This document shows, one piece after another, positions 1 to 9,087 of a DNA stretch of 64,000 nt. The notes under the pieces were generated by a model, which saw only the letters and a program-made list of their open reading frames with translations, was not told where the DNA came from and did not search any database. Within the stretch, counting starts at the first letter, position 1. Each line of letters begins with the position of its first letter. The DNA is taken from the NCBI RefSeq assembly GCF_019024285.1, contig NZ_WMKZ01000026.1:1-64000 (forward strand), written 5' to 3'. Source of the DNA: Alkalihalobacterium elongatum. Its GTDB lineage: Bacteria; Bacillota; Bacilli; Bacillales; Bacillaceae_F. The position numbers were made by a program, and so were the translations under genes.

Positions 1-415
1 GCCCAGAGCGGCTGAAAAAAGCAGGAAACGGTAACTAATACGAATGAATGGAGCCCGTTGCAAGGAAAAAGAGCAGGGGTCAGTCACTAAAAGGAGTGAA
101 TGGAGCCCGTCGCAAGGAAAAAGAGCAGGGGTCAGTCACTAAAAGGAGCGAATGGAGCCCAGAGCAGATGAAAAAAGGAGGAAGCGGTAACTAAACCGAG
201 TGAATGGAGCCCGTCGCAAGGAAAAAGGGCAGGAGGCAGTCACTAAAGGGAGCGAATGGAGCCCAGAGCGGCTGAAAAAAGCAGGAAACGGTAACTAAAC
301 CGAGTGAATGGAGCCCGTCGCAAGGAAAAAGAGCAGGGGTCAGTCACTAAAAGGAGCGAATGGAGCCCAGAGCAGACGAAAAAAGGAGGAAGCGGTAACT
401 AAACCGACAAATCTA
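1..415. repeat. 52-bp tandem repeat array, about 8 units
   Basis: Units begin at 1, 53, 105, 157, 209, 261, 313 and 365, each exactly 52 bp. Each starts GCCC and most end GAATGGA. There are two sequence types. Type A begins GCCCAGAGC and contains CGGTAACTAA; type B begins GCCCGTCGC (or GCCCGTTGC) and contains CAGTCACTAA. The order is A B B A B A B A. The period is not a multiple of three and no reading frame stays open, so the array is non-coding. It runs off the left edge, so its full length is unknown. There are no unique spacers, so it is not CRISPR. Confidence 0.9.
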
Positions 416-507
416 CTCTTACCTAGCGCAATATTTTTAAAATCACCTTGTACTTCGTTATACTAGGTATAGTGAGAAAATGATAACCAACATAATGAGG
501 TGAAGAT

Positions 508-756
508 GTGGACGAAAAGCTTAAGAAACAATTAGATGGGTTATTAGAAAAATATACAGAGCTGTTACTAGGTGTTGAGGATGAGGCGTTAAAAGAAAAA
601 GTGCAGGCGTGGGCGTTGTATACACATATTTCGAAAAGTATGCCGCCGCTTGCGAAACATTGGAATGAGCAGTATCCTGATGCGAAAGAAAAGATGAAGG
701 AGCTTGTTACGGAGATTCAAGCGCTAAACCAAGAACACCGAAAGAAGTCCAACTAG
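508..756 (+). CDS. yusU: YusU-like DUF2573 family protein
   Basis: A small, acidic, probably cytosolic protein of 82 residues and unknown function. It resembles B. subtilis YusU (DUF2573) in length and in its Lys/Glu-rich helical make-up. It starts with GTG at 508, and the ribosome binding site GAGGTG at 497-502 fits that start. A strong hairpin terminator follows at 796-828. The location beside fadNAE, yusI, gcvH and yusG matches the yus region of Bacillus chromosomes and supports the name. No catalytic motif is visible. Confidence 0.75.
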   Translation: MDEKLKKQLDGLLEKYTELLLGVEDEALKEKVQAWALYTHISKSMPPLAKHWNEQYPDAKEKMKELVTEIQALNQEHRKKSN

Positions 757-795
757 TCGCTTAGTTCCAAAGGAGCAAAATTAATATGAAAAGAA

Positions 796-828
796 AGGAG
801 GCCGACACAAATGTCAGCCTCCTCTTTT
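796..828 (+). terminator. Terminator after yusU
   Basis: A 12-bp stem (796-807 with 812-823, one mismatch) with a CAAA loop, followed by CTTTTCC. It can also serve leftward transcription from the coat genes. Confidence 0.75.
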
Positions 829-849
829 CCTTTCCCTTCCCTATGCTCT

Positions 850-995
850 CAACAAGGCCCTTCCACTTCTCATTGTCTAGCTACAGGCGTCATCGGCTCG
901 AGGTCGCTTCGGTCCATCAAACGTGTCCAAAGAGCAGGACACTTATTGCTGGCCCTCCAGCGCTTGTCGCCAATAATCAGACGCCTACCGCTTTT
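850..995. repeat. Dispersed intergenic repeat, copy 1
   Basis: This segment contains CATTGTCTAGCTACAGGCG, GGCTCGAGGTCGCTTCGGTC, GTGTCCAAAGAGCAGGACAC and GCTGGCCCTCCAGCGCTTG. Near-identical text occurs at about 42370-42710 in front of dfrA. It is GC-rich against its surroundings and carries internal hairpins (GTGTCC..GGACAC). This is a family of intergenic repeats, not a gene. Open frames crossing it are artefacts. Confidence 0.75.
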
Positions 996-1319
996 CTAAC
1001 TATAAGGAAACTGGTTGCTGTAACCAGAGAATTGCTGGTAAGATTGGTCAAGCTGTTGTTGAGACGCTGCATCAAAGCTGTACCAACCTTTTTTGAACAT
1101 GACATTGAACAATTCACGTTGACAGTTTTGCGTTTCGTTACAGATCGCATTAATGTCTTTGTACAATTGTTCATGACTCGCTTCGTTCATCGCATAGCTG
1201 TAAGAAGCTGTCATGTACTTTTCTGTCGCAAGAACGTCATTTATAAAGTCACGATCTGACATTTGCGGTGTTTTAGGAACTTGTGTTTCAGGGTTTTGGA
1301 TTTTCGTTTGTTGGTTCAT
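996..1319 (-). CDS. CotF-like spore coat protein
   Basis: 107 residues, with a polar Gln/Pro-rich start and then a ferritin-like helical segment containing DRDFINDVLATEK. This pattern is typical of the CotF/YusN spore coat family, which assembles into the coat layers in the mother cell. The C-terminus is rich in Tyr, Ser and Gln (YQQFSGYSNQF), as in many coat proteins. It lies downstream of and parallel to a second CotF-like gene, 15 bp apart, so the two are probably co-transcribed. The coat role is inferred from family resemblance. Confidence 0.8.
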   Translation of the reverse strand: MNQQTKIQNPETQVPKTPQMSDRDFINDVLATEKYMTASYSYAMNEASHEQLYKDINAICNETQNCQRELFNVMFKKGWYSFDAASQQQLDQSYQQFSGYSNQFPYS

Positions 1320-1334
1320 GTAGAAACCCTCCCG

Positions 1335-1628
1335 TTATTGAAGTGCTTGACTCATTTGATTTTGTTGATTCTGAAAATGTTGCAAAATGCGCTCATAATG
1401 CTGCTTGTGCATTTGCCCAGCTTTCTCAATCGCGCCCTTCACTTCAGGGTCTGTACATTGTTGGGCAAAAAAATGACACTTCTTCATGGCGAGCAAGTTC
1501 CAAGAAAGCATGTCCGAAATGTAAAGGTGGTCTTTACTTGTAACGACATTCGGAGGTTGAGGCATAACTGCTTGTTGCTGGTTCATCGGCATTTGTTGCT
1601 GTTGGTTTTGTTGTTGCTGTTGCATCAT
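1335..1628 (-). CDS. CotF/YusN-like spore coat protein, Gln-rich
   Basis: About 97 residues from the preferred Met codon at 1628. GGGAGG lies about 11 bases upstream of that start, which makes the longer frame reaching 1658 less likely. The N-terminus is almost pure Gln/Met (MMQQQQQNQQQQ), then come a Pro/Gln linker and a helical domain with DHLYISDMLSWN that matches the CotF/YusN family. Coat proteins of this type are made late in sporulation. It pairs with the downstream coat gene at 996-1319. The exact start, at the first or second Met, is uncertain. Confidence 0.75.
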   Translation of the reverse strand: MMQQQQQNQQQQMPMNQQQAVMPQPPNVVTSKDHLYISDMLSWNLLAMKKCHFFAQQCTDPEVKGAIEKAGQMHKQHYERILQHFQNQQNQMSQALQ

Positions 1629-1848
1629 GGTGTGTGCAGCCTCCCTTATTAGCCACATGATATTGTATCAATAACGATACATCTTTATCGTGTAGCAATG
1701 AGGTTCAAACAATACATGGGAGCTACTAACATGAGGAAAAAATAATTGATAATTTTCAGAAATTACCCTTGCTAATTGGAGTGAAATTCGATATAGTTGA
1801 AATAGAACAGAAGTTATTACGCAATTCAATATTTTTTTAATAGAAAAA

Positions 1849-1866
1849 TGAATGAGTATTCATTCA
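1849..1866 (+). promoter_or_regulatory. FadR operator upstream of fadN
   Basis: TGAATGAGTATTCATTCA is an 18-bp palindrome with 7-bp arms TGAATGA/TCATTCA. It fits the B. subtilis FadR site known from fatty-acid degradation operons (TGAATGAMTANTCATTCA). It lies 26 bp before the fadN start. FadR would repress here and release DNA on binding long-chain acyl-CoA. Confidence 0.85.
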
Positions 1867-1892
1867 AATGTTTCAGGAGAAGGAGGACAAAT

Positions 1893-4271
1893 ATGGTTCG
1901 TCAAATTCGTAAAGCAGCTGTACTAGGATCAGGTGTCATGGGTTCAGGGATTGCTGCAGTATTAGCAAACGTAGGAATTCCAACGATATTGCTTGATATT
2001 GTACCTCGTGAATTAACAGATGCAGAAGCAAAAAAAGGATTAACTCTTGAAGATAAAGTTGTCCGCAATCGATTAAGTGCAACTGCGGTTCAAAAGCTTT
2101 TAAAACAAAAACCAGCACCTTTAACGGTGAAAGATAACAAAGATTTAATTTCTGTAGGTAACTTTGAAGATGATATGCAACAACTTGCTGATGTCGATTG
2201 GGTGATCGAAGTTGTTGTTGAAAACTTAGATATTAAAAAGAAGGTATTTACTCAAGTTGATCAATACCGCAAACCAGGTTCAATCATTAGTTCAAATACA
2301 TCAGGGATTTCTGTTGAGGCAATGGCAGAAGGACGTTCTGAAGATTTCAAAGCAAACTTCTTAGGAACACACTTCTTTAATCCACCTCGTTACTTAAAGT
2401 TATTAGAGATCATCCCAACTAATGACACAAATCCTGAAATTGTAGAATTTATGAAAGCGTTTGCTGAAAACGTTCTCGGAAAAGGTGTCGTTGAGGCGAA
2501 GGATACGCCTAACTTTATCGCTAACCGCATTGGAACTTATGGACTGTTAGTAACGGTTTCAGAAATGCTTAAAGGCGGATATTCAGTTGGTGAGGTTGAC
2601 TCTGTAACAGGTCCACTAATTGGACGACCTAAAAGTGCTACTTTTAGAACATTAGACGTAGTAGGTCTAGATACCTTCTTACATGTTGCAAAAAATGTAT
2701 ATGATCAAGTAGAAGGTGAAGAAAAAAATGTATTTGATCCACCGCCATTTATGCGCGATATGGCTGCAAAAGGCTGGATCGGTGCAAAGTCAGGTCAAGG
2801 CTTCTTTGTTAAACAAAAAGGCGAAAAGGGTAGTGAGATCCTAGAGCTTGACCCGAACACACTTGAGTATGGTCCACGTAAAAAATTAAAAACAGCTTCT
2901 ACTGAAGCAGCAAAACAAGCGAAAGGCTTAGCTGCAAAAGTTAAAACATTAGCATATGCAGATGATCGTGCTGGACAGTTAATTTGGAATTTAATTAAAC
3001 CAGTATTAATTTACTCTGCAGAAAAATGCTACGAAATTTCAAATGATGTTCTTTCTGTCGACCAAGCGATGAAGTGGGGCTTCGGCTGGGAACAAGGACC
3101 ATTTGAACTATGGGATGCAATTGGGGTAGAAAAATCAGTTGCTAAAATGGAAGCAGAAGGAGCTACTGTTCCAAGCTGGGTAAAAGAAATGCTTGCTTCT
3201 GGTAAAACGAGCTTCTATTCAGAGAAGAGCTATTACCATGAGGCTGAATATAAAGCAATCGAGCAAAACAAGAAGATTATTAACTTAAAATCATTAAAAG
3301 AAGACAATAAAGTCATCTTTAAAAATTCAGGAGCTTCCCTAATTGACTTAGGTGACGGAATTGCTGGTTTAGAATTCACATCACCAAACAACTCGATTGG
3401 ATTAGATGTTATCCAAATGATTAACAAGTCAATTGATGAAGTTGAGAAAAATTACAAAGGATTAGTCATCGGTAACCAAGGTAAGAATTTCTGTGTTGGT
3501 GCCAACTTAATGATGATCCTGATGGAAGCACAAGACGATAACTACTTTGAGATCGACCTTGTAATCCGTCAGTTCCAAAATGCGATGGCAAGAATTCGTT
3601 ATGCATCAAAACCAGTTGTCACTGCGCCATTTGGTATGACACTTGGTGGTGGAGCAGAGATTTGTTTACCATCTGCAAGCATCCAAGCTTCTTCAGAGAC
3701 GTATATCGGCTTAGTTGAAGTAGGTGTAGGATTAATCCCTGGTGGTGGAGGTAACAAAGAGTTATACCTTCGTAACCTAGAGCACCATACAGCGGGATCT
3801 GACCTTCAAGCGGTTGCAAACCGTACGTTCGAAACAATTGCAATGGCGAAAGTGGCTACTTCTGCAGACGAAGGTCGTGCAAATGGCTTCTTAAGTCAAC
3901 GTGATGGTGTGACGATGAATGCGGATCACGTCATTTATAACGCAAAACAACAAGCTCTTCATTTATTTGAGCAAGGATATAAAGCGCCAGCTCGTAAGCC
4001 AATCCCTGTTGTAGGTGAGACGGGTTATGCAACGATGCTATTAGGTGCAAAAACAATGAAATTTGGTGGAATGATTTCTGATCATGACTTAAAGATTGCA
4101 GAAAAATTAGCATTCGTACTTGCTGGAGGCCGTGTGCCAAAAGGAACTTTAGTCGATGAACAATACTTATTAGACCTTGAGCGTGAAGCATTCTTAAGCT
4201 TAGTAAGTGAGCCGAAGTCTCAACAAAGAATGCAGTATATGTTAACTAAAGGGAAACCATTACGCAATTAG
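1893..4271 (+). CDS. fadN: 3-hydroxyacyl-CoA dehydrogenase/enoyl-CoA hydratase FadN
   Basis: A bifunctional beta-oxidation enzyme of 792 residues, close to B. subtilis FadN. The NAD-binding dehydrogenase domain comes first, with GSGVMGSG at about residues 12-19 and the family motif HFFNPP at about residue 162. A crotonase domain follows in the C-terminal half, with GKNFCVGAN and the oxyanion-hole segment GMTLGGGAE. The start at 1893 follows AGGAGAAGGAGG; an in-frame ATG at 1848 would overlap the FadR site. It is first gene of fadN-fadA-fadE and performs the hydration and oxidation steps that feed FadA. Confidence 0.95.
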   Translation: MVRQIRKAAVLGSGVMGSGIAAVLANVGIPTILLDIVPRELTDAEAKKGLTLEDKVVRNRLSATAVQKLLKQKPAPLTVKDNKDLISVGNFEDDMQQLADVDWVIEVVVENLDIKKKVFTQVDQYRKPGSIISSNTSGISVEAMAEGRSEDFKANFLGTHFFNPPRYLKLLEIIPTNDTNPEIVEFMKAFAENVLGKGVVEAKDTPNFIANRIGTYGLLVTVSEMLKGGYSVGEVDSVTGPLIGRPKSATFRTLDVVGLDTFLHVAKNVYDQVEGEEKNVFDPPPFMRDMAAKGWIGAKSGQGFFVKQKGEKGSEILELDPNTLEYGPRKKLKTASTEAAKQAKGLAAKVKTLAYADDRAGQLIWNLIKPVLIYSAEKCYEISNDVLSVDQAMKWGFGWEQGPFELWDAIGVEKSVAKMEAEGATVPSWVKEMLASGKTSFYSEKSYYHEAEYKAIEQNKKIINLKSLKEDNKVIFKNSGASLIDLGDGIAGLEFTSPNNSIGLDVIQMINKSIDEVEKNYKGLVIGNQGKNFCVGANLMMILMEAQDDNYFEIDLVIRQFQNAMARIRYASKPVVTAPFGMTLGGGAEICLPSASIQASSETYIGLVEVGVGLIPGGGGNKELYLRNLEHHTAGSDLQAVANRTFETIAMAKVATSADEGRANGFLSQRDGVTMNADHVIYNAKQQALHLFEQGYKAPARKPIPVVGETGYATMLLGAKTMKFGGMISDHDLKIAEKLAFVLAGGRVPKGTLVDEQYLLDLEREAFLSLVSEPKSQQRMQYMLTKGKPLRN

Positions 4272-4291
4272 GAAGAATGGAGGGAAGAAAT

Positions 4292-5473
4292 TTGAGAGAA
4301 GCGGTTATCGTAGCTGGTGCTAGAACACCAGTCGGAAAAGCAAAGAGAGGTACACTCGCTAACGTAAGACCAGATGATTTAGGTGCATTAACTATAAAAG
4401 AAACATTGAAACGTGCAGGGGACTTCGATCCAAGTCAAATCGATGACGTTATTATGGGTTGTTCCATGCCAGAAGCAGAGCAAGGAATGAATATGGCACG
4501 TAATATTGCAGCTCTTGCTGGCCTTCCTAATACTGTACCTGCAATTACAATCAACCGTTATTGTTCTTCAGGTTTACAAAGTATTGCATACGCATCAGAG
4601 CGCATCATGCTAGGTCATGCAAAATCGATCATTGCTGGTGGAGCAGAATCGATGAGTTTAATTCCAATGGGTGGCCATGTTATCGCACCAAACCCAACAC
4701 TAGTAGAAGAAGCGCCTGAATACTACATGGGTATGGGTTATACAGCAGAAGAAGTAGCTAATCGTTACGGTGTAAGTCGTGAAGATCAAGATGCGTTTGC
4801 TGTAGAAAGTCACCGTCGTGCAGCTAAGGCTATTGCAGAAGGTAAGTTTGAAGATGAAATCGTTCCTGTTGATGTAAATCTTCGTTCAGTGGGTGCAGAC
4901 AATAAGTTAAAAGAAAAGCAAGTGACATTTAGTGTTGACGAAGGAGTTCGTGTAGACACAACACTTGAAACATTAGGGAGATTGCGTCCAGCATTCCATC
5001 CTAAAGGGTCTGTAACAGCTGGTAATGCTTCGCAAATGAGTGACGGTGCTGCGAGTGTTCTTGTGATGGATCGTGAAGAAGCGGTAGCAAACGGTCTTGC
5101 TCCAATTCTGAAATTCCGTTCATTCGCAGTTGCAGGTGTAGCACCTGAAGTCATGGGTATCGGACCAGTTGAGGCTATTCCAAAAGCGCTAGAATTAGCT
5201 GGATTAAGCTTATCTGACATCGGTTTATTCGAATTAAATGAAGCGTTCGCTTCTCAATCGTTACAAGTCGTTCGTCACTTAGGTTTAGACCTAGACAAAG
5301 TAAACGTTAATGGTGGTGCAATTGCACTCGGTCACCCACTAGGTTGTTCAGGTGCAAAGCTAACATTAACTCTTATGAATGAAATGAAACGTCGCGGTGA
5401 ACAGTTCGGTGTCGTTACAATGTGTATCGGTGGCGGAATGGGAGCTGCTGGGGTATTTGAATTAATAAATTAA
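4292..5473 (+). CDS. fadA: Acetyl-CoA acyltransferase (thiolase) FadA
   Basis: The thiolase that cleaves 3-ketoacyl-CoA to acetyl-CoA and a shortened acyl-CoA. It has 393 residues. The nucleophilic Cys is at about residue 91 (NRYCSSGLQ), the catalytic His is in GHPLGCSG and the second Cys is in CIGGGMG. I choose the TTG start at 4292, with GGAGGG at 4279-4284 at good spacing. The product then begins MREAVIV, as in relatives, whereas the in-frame ATG at 4277 has no room for a ribosome binding site. It lies 20 bp after fadN in the same operon. Confidence 0.95.
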   Translation: MREAVIVAGARTPVGKAKRGTLANVRPDDLGALTIKETLKRAGDFDPSQIDDVIMGCSMPEAEQGMNMARNIAALAGLPNTVPAITINRYCSSGLQSIAYASERIMLGHAKSIIAGGAESMSLIPMGGHVIAPNPTLVEEAPEYYMGMGYTAEEVANRYGVSREDQDAFAVESHRRAAKAIAEGKFEDEIVPVDVNLRSVGADNKLKEKQVTFSVDEGVRVDTTLETLGRLRPAFHPKGSVTAGNASQMSDGAASVLVMDREEAVANGLAPILKFRSFAVAGVAPEVMGIGPVEAIPKALELAGLSLSDIGLFELNEAFASQSLQVVRHLGLDLDKVNVNGGAIALGHPLGCSGAKLTLTLMNEMKRRGEQFGVVTMCIGGGMGAAGVFELIN

Positions 5474-5580
5474 TAGTAGGTTAATAGTTTTATAGATCAT
5501 GATGAAAGTCCCTTTCCTAAGGGTTGGGGCTTTGATCAAAAAATAGAATTCCGAAAAATTAACGTAACGGAGGAATGAAA

Positions 5581-7365
5581 ATGAGTAATGTTAAAGACGA
5601 AATCGTAAAAGGTGGAAGCTTTTTATTAGATAGTATTTCTGCAGAGAAAGTATTTACTCCAGAAGATTTTTCTGAAGAGCATATCATGATTGGTAAAACA
5701 ACAGAAGAGTTTGTTGTAAATGATGTTGTTCCTGAAATCGAAGAAATCGAAAATCATAATTTTGATGTATCACGTCGCCTGTTAAATCAAGCTGGTGAGC
5801 TTGGTCTTTTAGGAGCAGATGTACCTGAAGAGTACGGTGGGCTAGGTTTAGATAAAATTAGTTCGTCTGTTATTACAGAGAAGTTTTCAAGAGCTGGTGG
5901 TTTTTCATTAAGCTATGGTGCTCACGTTGGGATCGGTTCATTACCAATCGTATTTTTCGGTAATCATGACCAAAAATCAAAGTACCTTCCAGATCTAGCT
6001 TCTGGTGCAAAGATTGCTGCATACGCACTTACAGAGCCAGGTTCAGGTTCGGATGCACTAGGTGCAAAGACGACTGCTGTTCTTAATGAAGCAGGTACTC
6101 ACTATGTATTAAACGGACAAAAACAATGGATTACAAACTCTGCATTTGCAGACGTATTTGTAGTATATGCAAAAGTTGATGGTGAGCATTTCAGCGCATT
6201 TATCGTAGAAAAAGCATTCGATGGCGTTTCTACAGGTCCTGAAGAGAAGAAAATGGGTATTAAAGGTTCTTCGACTCGTACATTAATTTTAGAAGATGTT
6301 CATGTACCAAAAGAAAACCTTCTTGGTGAAGTTGGTAAAGGACACGTTATCGCGTTTAACATCTTAAACGTAGGTCGTTACAAGCTTGGGGTAGGTACAG
6401 TTGGAGGAGCTAAGCGTGCGCTTGAATTAGCAGCTAAATATGCTAACGAGCGTAAGCAGTTCAAACAACCAATCGCTAAGTTCACTTTAATTCAAGAAAA
6501 ATTAGCGAGCATGGCTACAGCAACGTATGCTGCAGAAAGTTCAATCTACCGTACAGGTGGTCTATTTGAAGATCGTTTAGGTAGCTTAACGGATGAAGAG
6601 CAAAAAGATGGCCGTAAAGTAGCAGAAGCTATTGCTGAGTACGCAATTGAGTGCTCTTTAAATAAAATTGTTGGTTCAGAAACATTAGATTTCTGTGCAG
6701 ACGAAGCAGTTCAAATCCATGGTGGTTATGGATTTATGGCTGAATACGAAGTAGAGCGCATTTACCGTGACTCTCGTATTAACCGTATTTTCGAAGGAAC
6801 AAATGAGATCAACCGTCTCTTAGTACCAGGTACAATCCTTCGTAAAGCTATGAAAGGTGAGCTTCCATTACTTGAGCAAGCTATGTCTCTTCAAGAAGAG
6901 CTAATGATGATGATGCCAGAGGAAGTTGGAACAGAGCCATTAGAGCAAGAAAAATATTTACTAAAAATGGCTAAGAAAATCTTCTTAATGATCGCTGGTA
7001 CTGGAGCACAAAAATATCAACAAAAGCTTCAGCATGAGCAAGAAATCCTAGCAAATGTTGCTGATATCGTTAGCGAAGTATTCTCAATGGAATCTGTTAT
7101 CCTTCGTACAGAAAAAGCGATCAACCGTAATGGTTTAGATAAAGCTGAGCAAAAATTACTTTTAACTCAAGTATATTGCCAAGAAGCATTTAACCGTATC
7201 GAAGCTCATGCTAAAGAATCTTTAGTAGCAATGCAAGATGGTGACACTTTACGTACAATGATCTCTATCTTACGTAAATTAACTCGTCACACTCCAATCA
7301 ATGTTATTGCGAAGAAGCGTCAAATCGCAGAGCGCGTATTAACTGAAGAGCGTTACACTGTTTAA
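5581..7365 (+). CDS. fadE: Acyl-CoA dehydrogenase FadE
   Basis: An FAD enzyme that introduces the trans-2 double bond of acyl-CoA. It has 594 residues, the long type of acyl-CoA dehydrogenase. Visible are the flavin-binding segment [12 protein letters not shown], the C-terminal four-helix region with QIHGGYGFM, and FEGTNEINR, where the family carries its catalytic or conserved Glu. About 170 extra C-terminal residues match the FadE/VLCAD-like extension. The start at 5581 has GGAGG 7 bases upstream; the ATG at 5575 abuts the site. It is third gene of the FadR-controlled operon. The 107-bp gap after fadA contains a small hairpin. Confidence 0.95.
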   Translation: MSNVKDEIVKGGSFLLDSISAEKVFTPEDFSEEHIMIGKTTEEFVVNDVVPEIEEIENHNFDVSRRLLNQAGELGLLGADVPEEYGGLGLDKISSSVITEKFSRAGGFSLSYGAHVGIGSLPIVFFGNHDQKSKYLPDLASGAKIAAYALTEPGSGSDALGAKTTAVLNEAGTHYVLNGQKQWITNSAFADVFVVYAKVDGEHFSAFIVEKAFDGVSTGPEEKKMGIKGSSTRTLILEDVHVPKENLLGEVGKGHVIAFNILNVGRYKLGVGTVGGAKRALELAAKYANERKQFKQPIAKFTLIQEKLASMATATYAAESSIYRTGGLFEDRLGSLTDEEQKDGRKVAEAIAEYAIECSLNKIVGSETLDFCADEAVQIHGGYGFMAEYEVERIYRDSRINRIFEGTNEINRLLVPGTILRKAMKGELPLLEQAMSLQEELMMMMPEEVGTEPLEQEKYLLKMAKKIFLMIAGTGAQKYQQKLQHEQEILANVADIVSEVFSMESVILRTEKAINRNGLDKAEQKLLLTQVYCQEAFNRIEAHAKESLVAMQDGDTLRTMISILRKLTRHTPINVIAKKRQIAERVLTEERYTV

Positions 7366-7457
7366 TTAACAATTGTTATTCAATTTTGGAGCTTTAGTTC
7401 CAAAAACATAATAAAACCTCCTTTCTACAAGGAAGCATTCTCCTCTCTACTAAGATC

Positions 7458-7521
7458 AAAGAAGTCCCAAATTGGGGCTTCTTTGGCATGTACCACTGTG
7501 CACAATGGTGCACAGTGGTAC
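7458..7521. terminator. Hairpins after fadE
   Basis: A stem of AAAGAAGTCCC with GGGGCTTCTTT (7458-7484) is followed at 7490-7521 by a perfect 14-bp inverted repeat, GTACCACTGTGCAC, with a 4-base loop. The first stem is a weak terminator without a T run. The second is an unexplained palindrome. Confidence 0.5.
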
Positions 7522-7635
7522 CATAAACAGTTGTTAATTGATGCATTTTAAGGAATAATAAGCATATAGTGTAGGTCAATCGATTGGAGATTGATCTGCT
7601 GCATTAACGGAGACTTGGAAAGGGAGAGATTAAGA

Positions 7636-7995
7636 ATGAGTTTACAGTTTTATTGGTACCCGAACTGTGGAACCTGCAAAAAAGCAAAAAAGTGGTTTGA
7701 AGATCATGGGGTTAACTTTGAAGCTATACATATTGTCGAACAGCCACCTAGCCGAGATGAATTAGAGTCGCTCTATAAAAAAAGTGGCCTAGAAATTAAA
7801 AAGTTTTTTAATACGAGCGGAAAGAAATACCGTGAGCTAGGTCTGAAGGACAAAGTAAAAGAAGCCACTGATGCAGAGTTGTTAGATATTCTTGCAACAG
7901 ATGGGATGTTAATCAAACGCCCAATCGTAACAGATGGAGAAAAAGTTACTGTCGGTTTTAAAGAAGAGGAATTTGAAGAAAATTGGAAAATGTAA
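7636..7995 (+). CDS. yusI: ArsC/Spx-family protein YusI
   Basis: 119 residues from the ATG at 7636, with GGGAGAG upstream; the longer frame from 7591 has no good site. It has a thioredoxin-like ArsC/Spx/MgsR fold with CGTC at residues 11-14 (YPNCGTCKKAKKW) and a late RPIV motif typical of arsenate reductase relatives. It is probably a redox-active cytosolic protein, not a true arsenate reductase; its biochemical role is not known. It sits between fadE and gcvH as in B. subtilis, which supports the symbol. Confidence 0.85.
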   Translation: MSLQFYWYPNCGTCKKAKKWFEDHGVNFEAIHIVEQPPSRDELESLYKKSGLEIKKFFNTSGKKYRELGLKDKVKEATDAELLDILATDGMLIKRPIVTDGEKVTVGFKEEEFEENWKM

Positions 7996-8063
7996 CTAGG
8001 CTTGTATAACGTTACTAATTTATTATATAGTAACGATGAAGAGATATTATTGGAGGGATACGA

Positions 8064-8447
8064 GTGAACTTACCAAAAGAATTGAAATATTCAGAAGAAC
8101 ATGAGTGGGTACGAGTTGAAGGAAATAAAGTCCATATAGGAATTACAGACTTCGCTCAATCTGAACTAGGCGACATCGTTTTCGTTGAACTTCCAGAAGT
8201 TGGCGATGAAATTTCAGCGGATGAGCCATTCGGAAGTGTAGAATCTGTAAAAACAGTATCAGAACTTTATGCACCAGTGAGTGGTAAAGTTGTTGAAATT
8301 AACGAAAACCTAGACGATGCTCCAGAGCTAGTTAACGAATCACCATATGAAAAAGCATGGATGATCGTTGTTGAATTATCTGACGAGTCTGAGTTAGATA
8401 ACCTAATGACAGCTGAAAAATACCAAGAAATGATTAGTGAAGACTAA
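8064..8447 (+). CDS. gcvH: Glycine cleavage system H protein
   Basis: The lipoyl-carrying shuttle protein of the glycine cleavage complex. It has 127 residues, the normal family length. The lipoylated Lys is K63 in [18 protein letters not shown]. In Bacillus, GcvH also relays lipoyl groups from LipM/LipL to other dehydrogenases. The GTG start at 8064 has TGGAGGG 7-12 bases upstream. It is separated from yusI by 68 bp and may have its own promoter. The other gcv genes are not in this window, whereas lipA is (49725). Confidence 0.97.
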   Translation: MNLPKELKYSEEHEWVRVEGNKVHIGITDFAQSELGDIVFVELPEVGDEISADEPFGSVESVKTVSELYAPVSGKVVEINENLDDAPELVNESPYEKAWMIVVELSDESELDNLMTAEKYQEMISED

Positions 8448-8493
8448 GATAAACTTAATACTGGTTCATTTTATATGAGCCATTCTAAAATAG

Positions 8494-8576
8494 GCTGACA
8501 TCATTTGGCTGACTTCTTATTGGGAATGTGTATTACATCTCAAAAGAATGATCCATCCAAGATGTCAGCTTTTTTA
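8494..8576 (+). terminator. Probable terminator after gcvH
   Basis: GCTGACATC at 8494-8502 pairs with GATGTCAGC at 8561-8569, followed by TTTTTT. The loop is long (58 bases), so the structure is less certain. Confidence 0.5.
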
Positions 8577-8703
8577 TGTTTTTTAAAAGGGCAGATTATA
8601 TACACCCCACTGATGTTGGCGACCACTTAATGTCTAGTTTGAAAAACTGCTTTTTAGGGAAATGTAAAAACAACCGCCCGAGTTAAGAAGGAGGTTTTGT
8701 TTT

Positions 8704-8949
8704 ATGATTGAAAAGCAAATGAAAAAGGTTGACGTAACAAGCAAGGTCGACGGGAAATTAGAAAGCGGTGCAATGAATTTATATATGGATGATGCTCGTA
8801 TCGGAAAAATCATTATGACGAACCAAGGTAATCAGTATGAGATGGCTGAAGGCTTTGAATTTGACAGTAATAAAGTATACCGTTATGAGAATTCTCATCC
8901 AGAAAAACAAGAGAAATATGTTGATGATTGTGACTTAGGGTGGTGCTAG
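8704..8949 (+). CDS. yusG: YusG-like DUF2553 family protein
   Basis: 81 residues of unknown function. It resembles B. subtilis YusG in the YMDDARIGKI region, the EMAEGFEFDSNKVYRYEN segment and the ending VDDCDLGWC. The paired Cys residues close to the C-terminus are a family trait. It has no signal peptide or membrane segment. The start at 8704 follows AAGGAGG. A clear terminator follows, so it is a single-gene unit. Position after gcvH is as in B. subtilis. Confidence 0.8.
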   Translation: MIEKQMKKVDVTSKVDGKLESGAMNLYMDDARIGKIIMTNQGNQYEMAEGFEFDSNKVYRYENSHPEKQEKYVDDCDLGWC

Positions 8950-8950
8950 A

Positions 8951-8983
8951 AAAAAGCGGGGGTAAGTGGCCCTCGCTTTTTTT
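8951..8983 (+). terminator. Terminator after yusG
   Basis: The stem AAAAAGCGGGGG pairs with CCCTCGCTTTTT and ends in a T run. Confidence 0.85.
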
Positions 8984-9087
8984 GTTATAAACACAATTAT
9001 TTTGTGAGGTTTTTCCATTGCTTAATCGATCCATTCATCATAAAATAAACTAATCTAATTATGTTTATCGGATTTAGGGGGATTGGT

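Noticed and set aside
1-415. Possible CRISPR array
   Set aside because: The units are contiguous with no unique spacers, and no cas genes are nearby. The same holds for 52149-52290 and 60480-60600.
786-1652. Plus-strand open frames across 786-1259, 811-999 and 1263-1652
   Set aside because: They lie opposite the CotF-like coat genes or inside the dispersed repeat, have no ribosome binding site and have unlikely composition.
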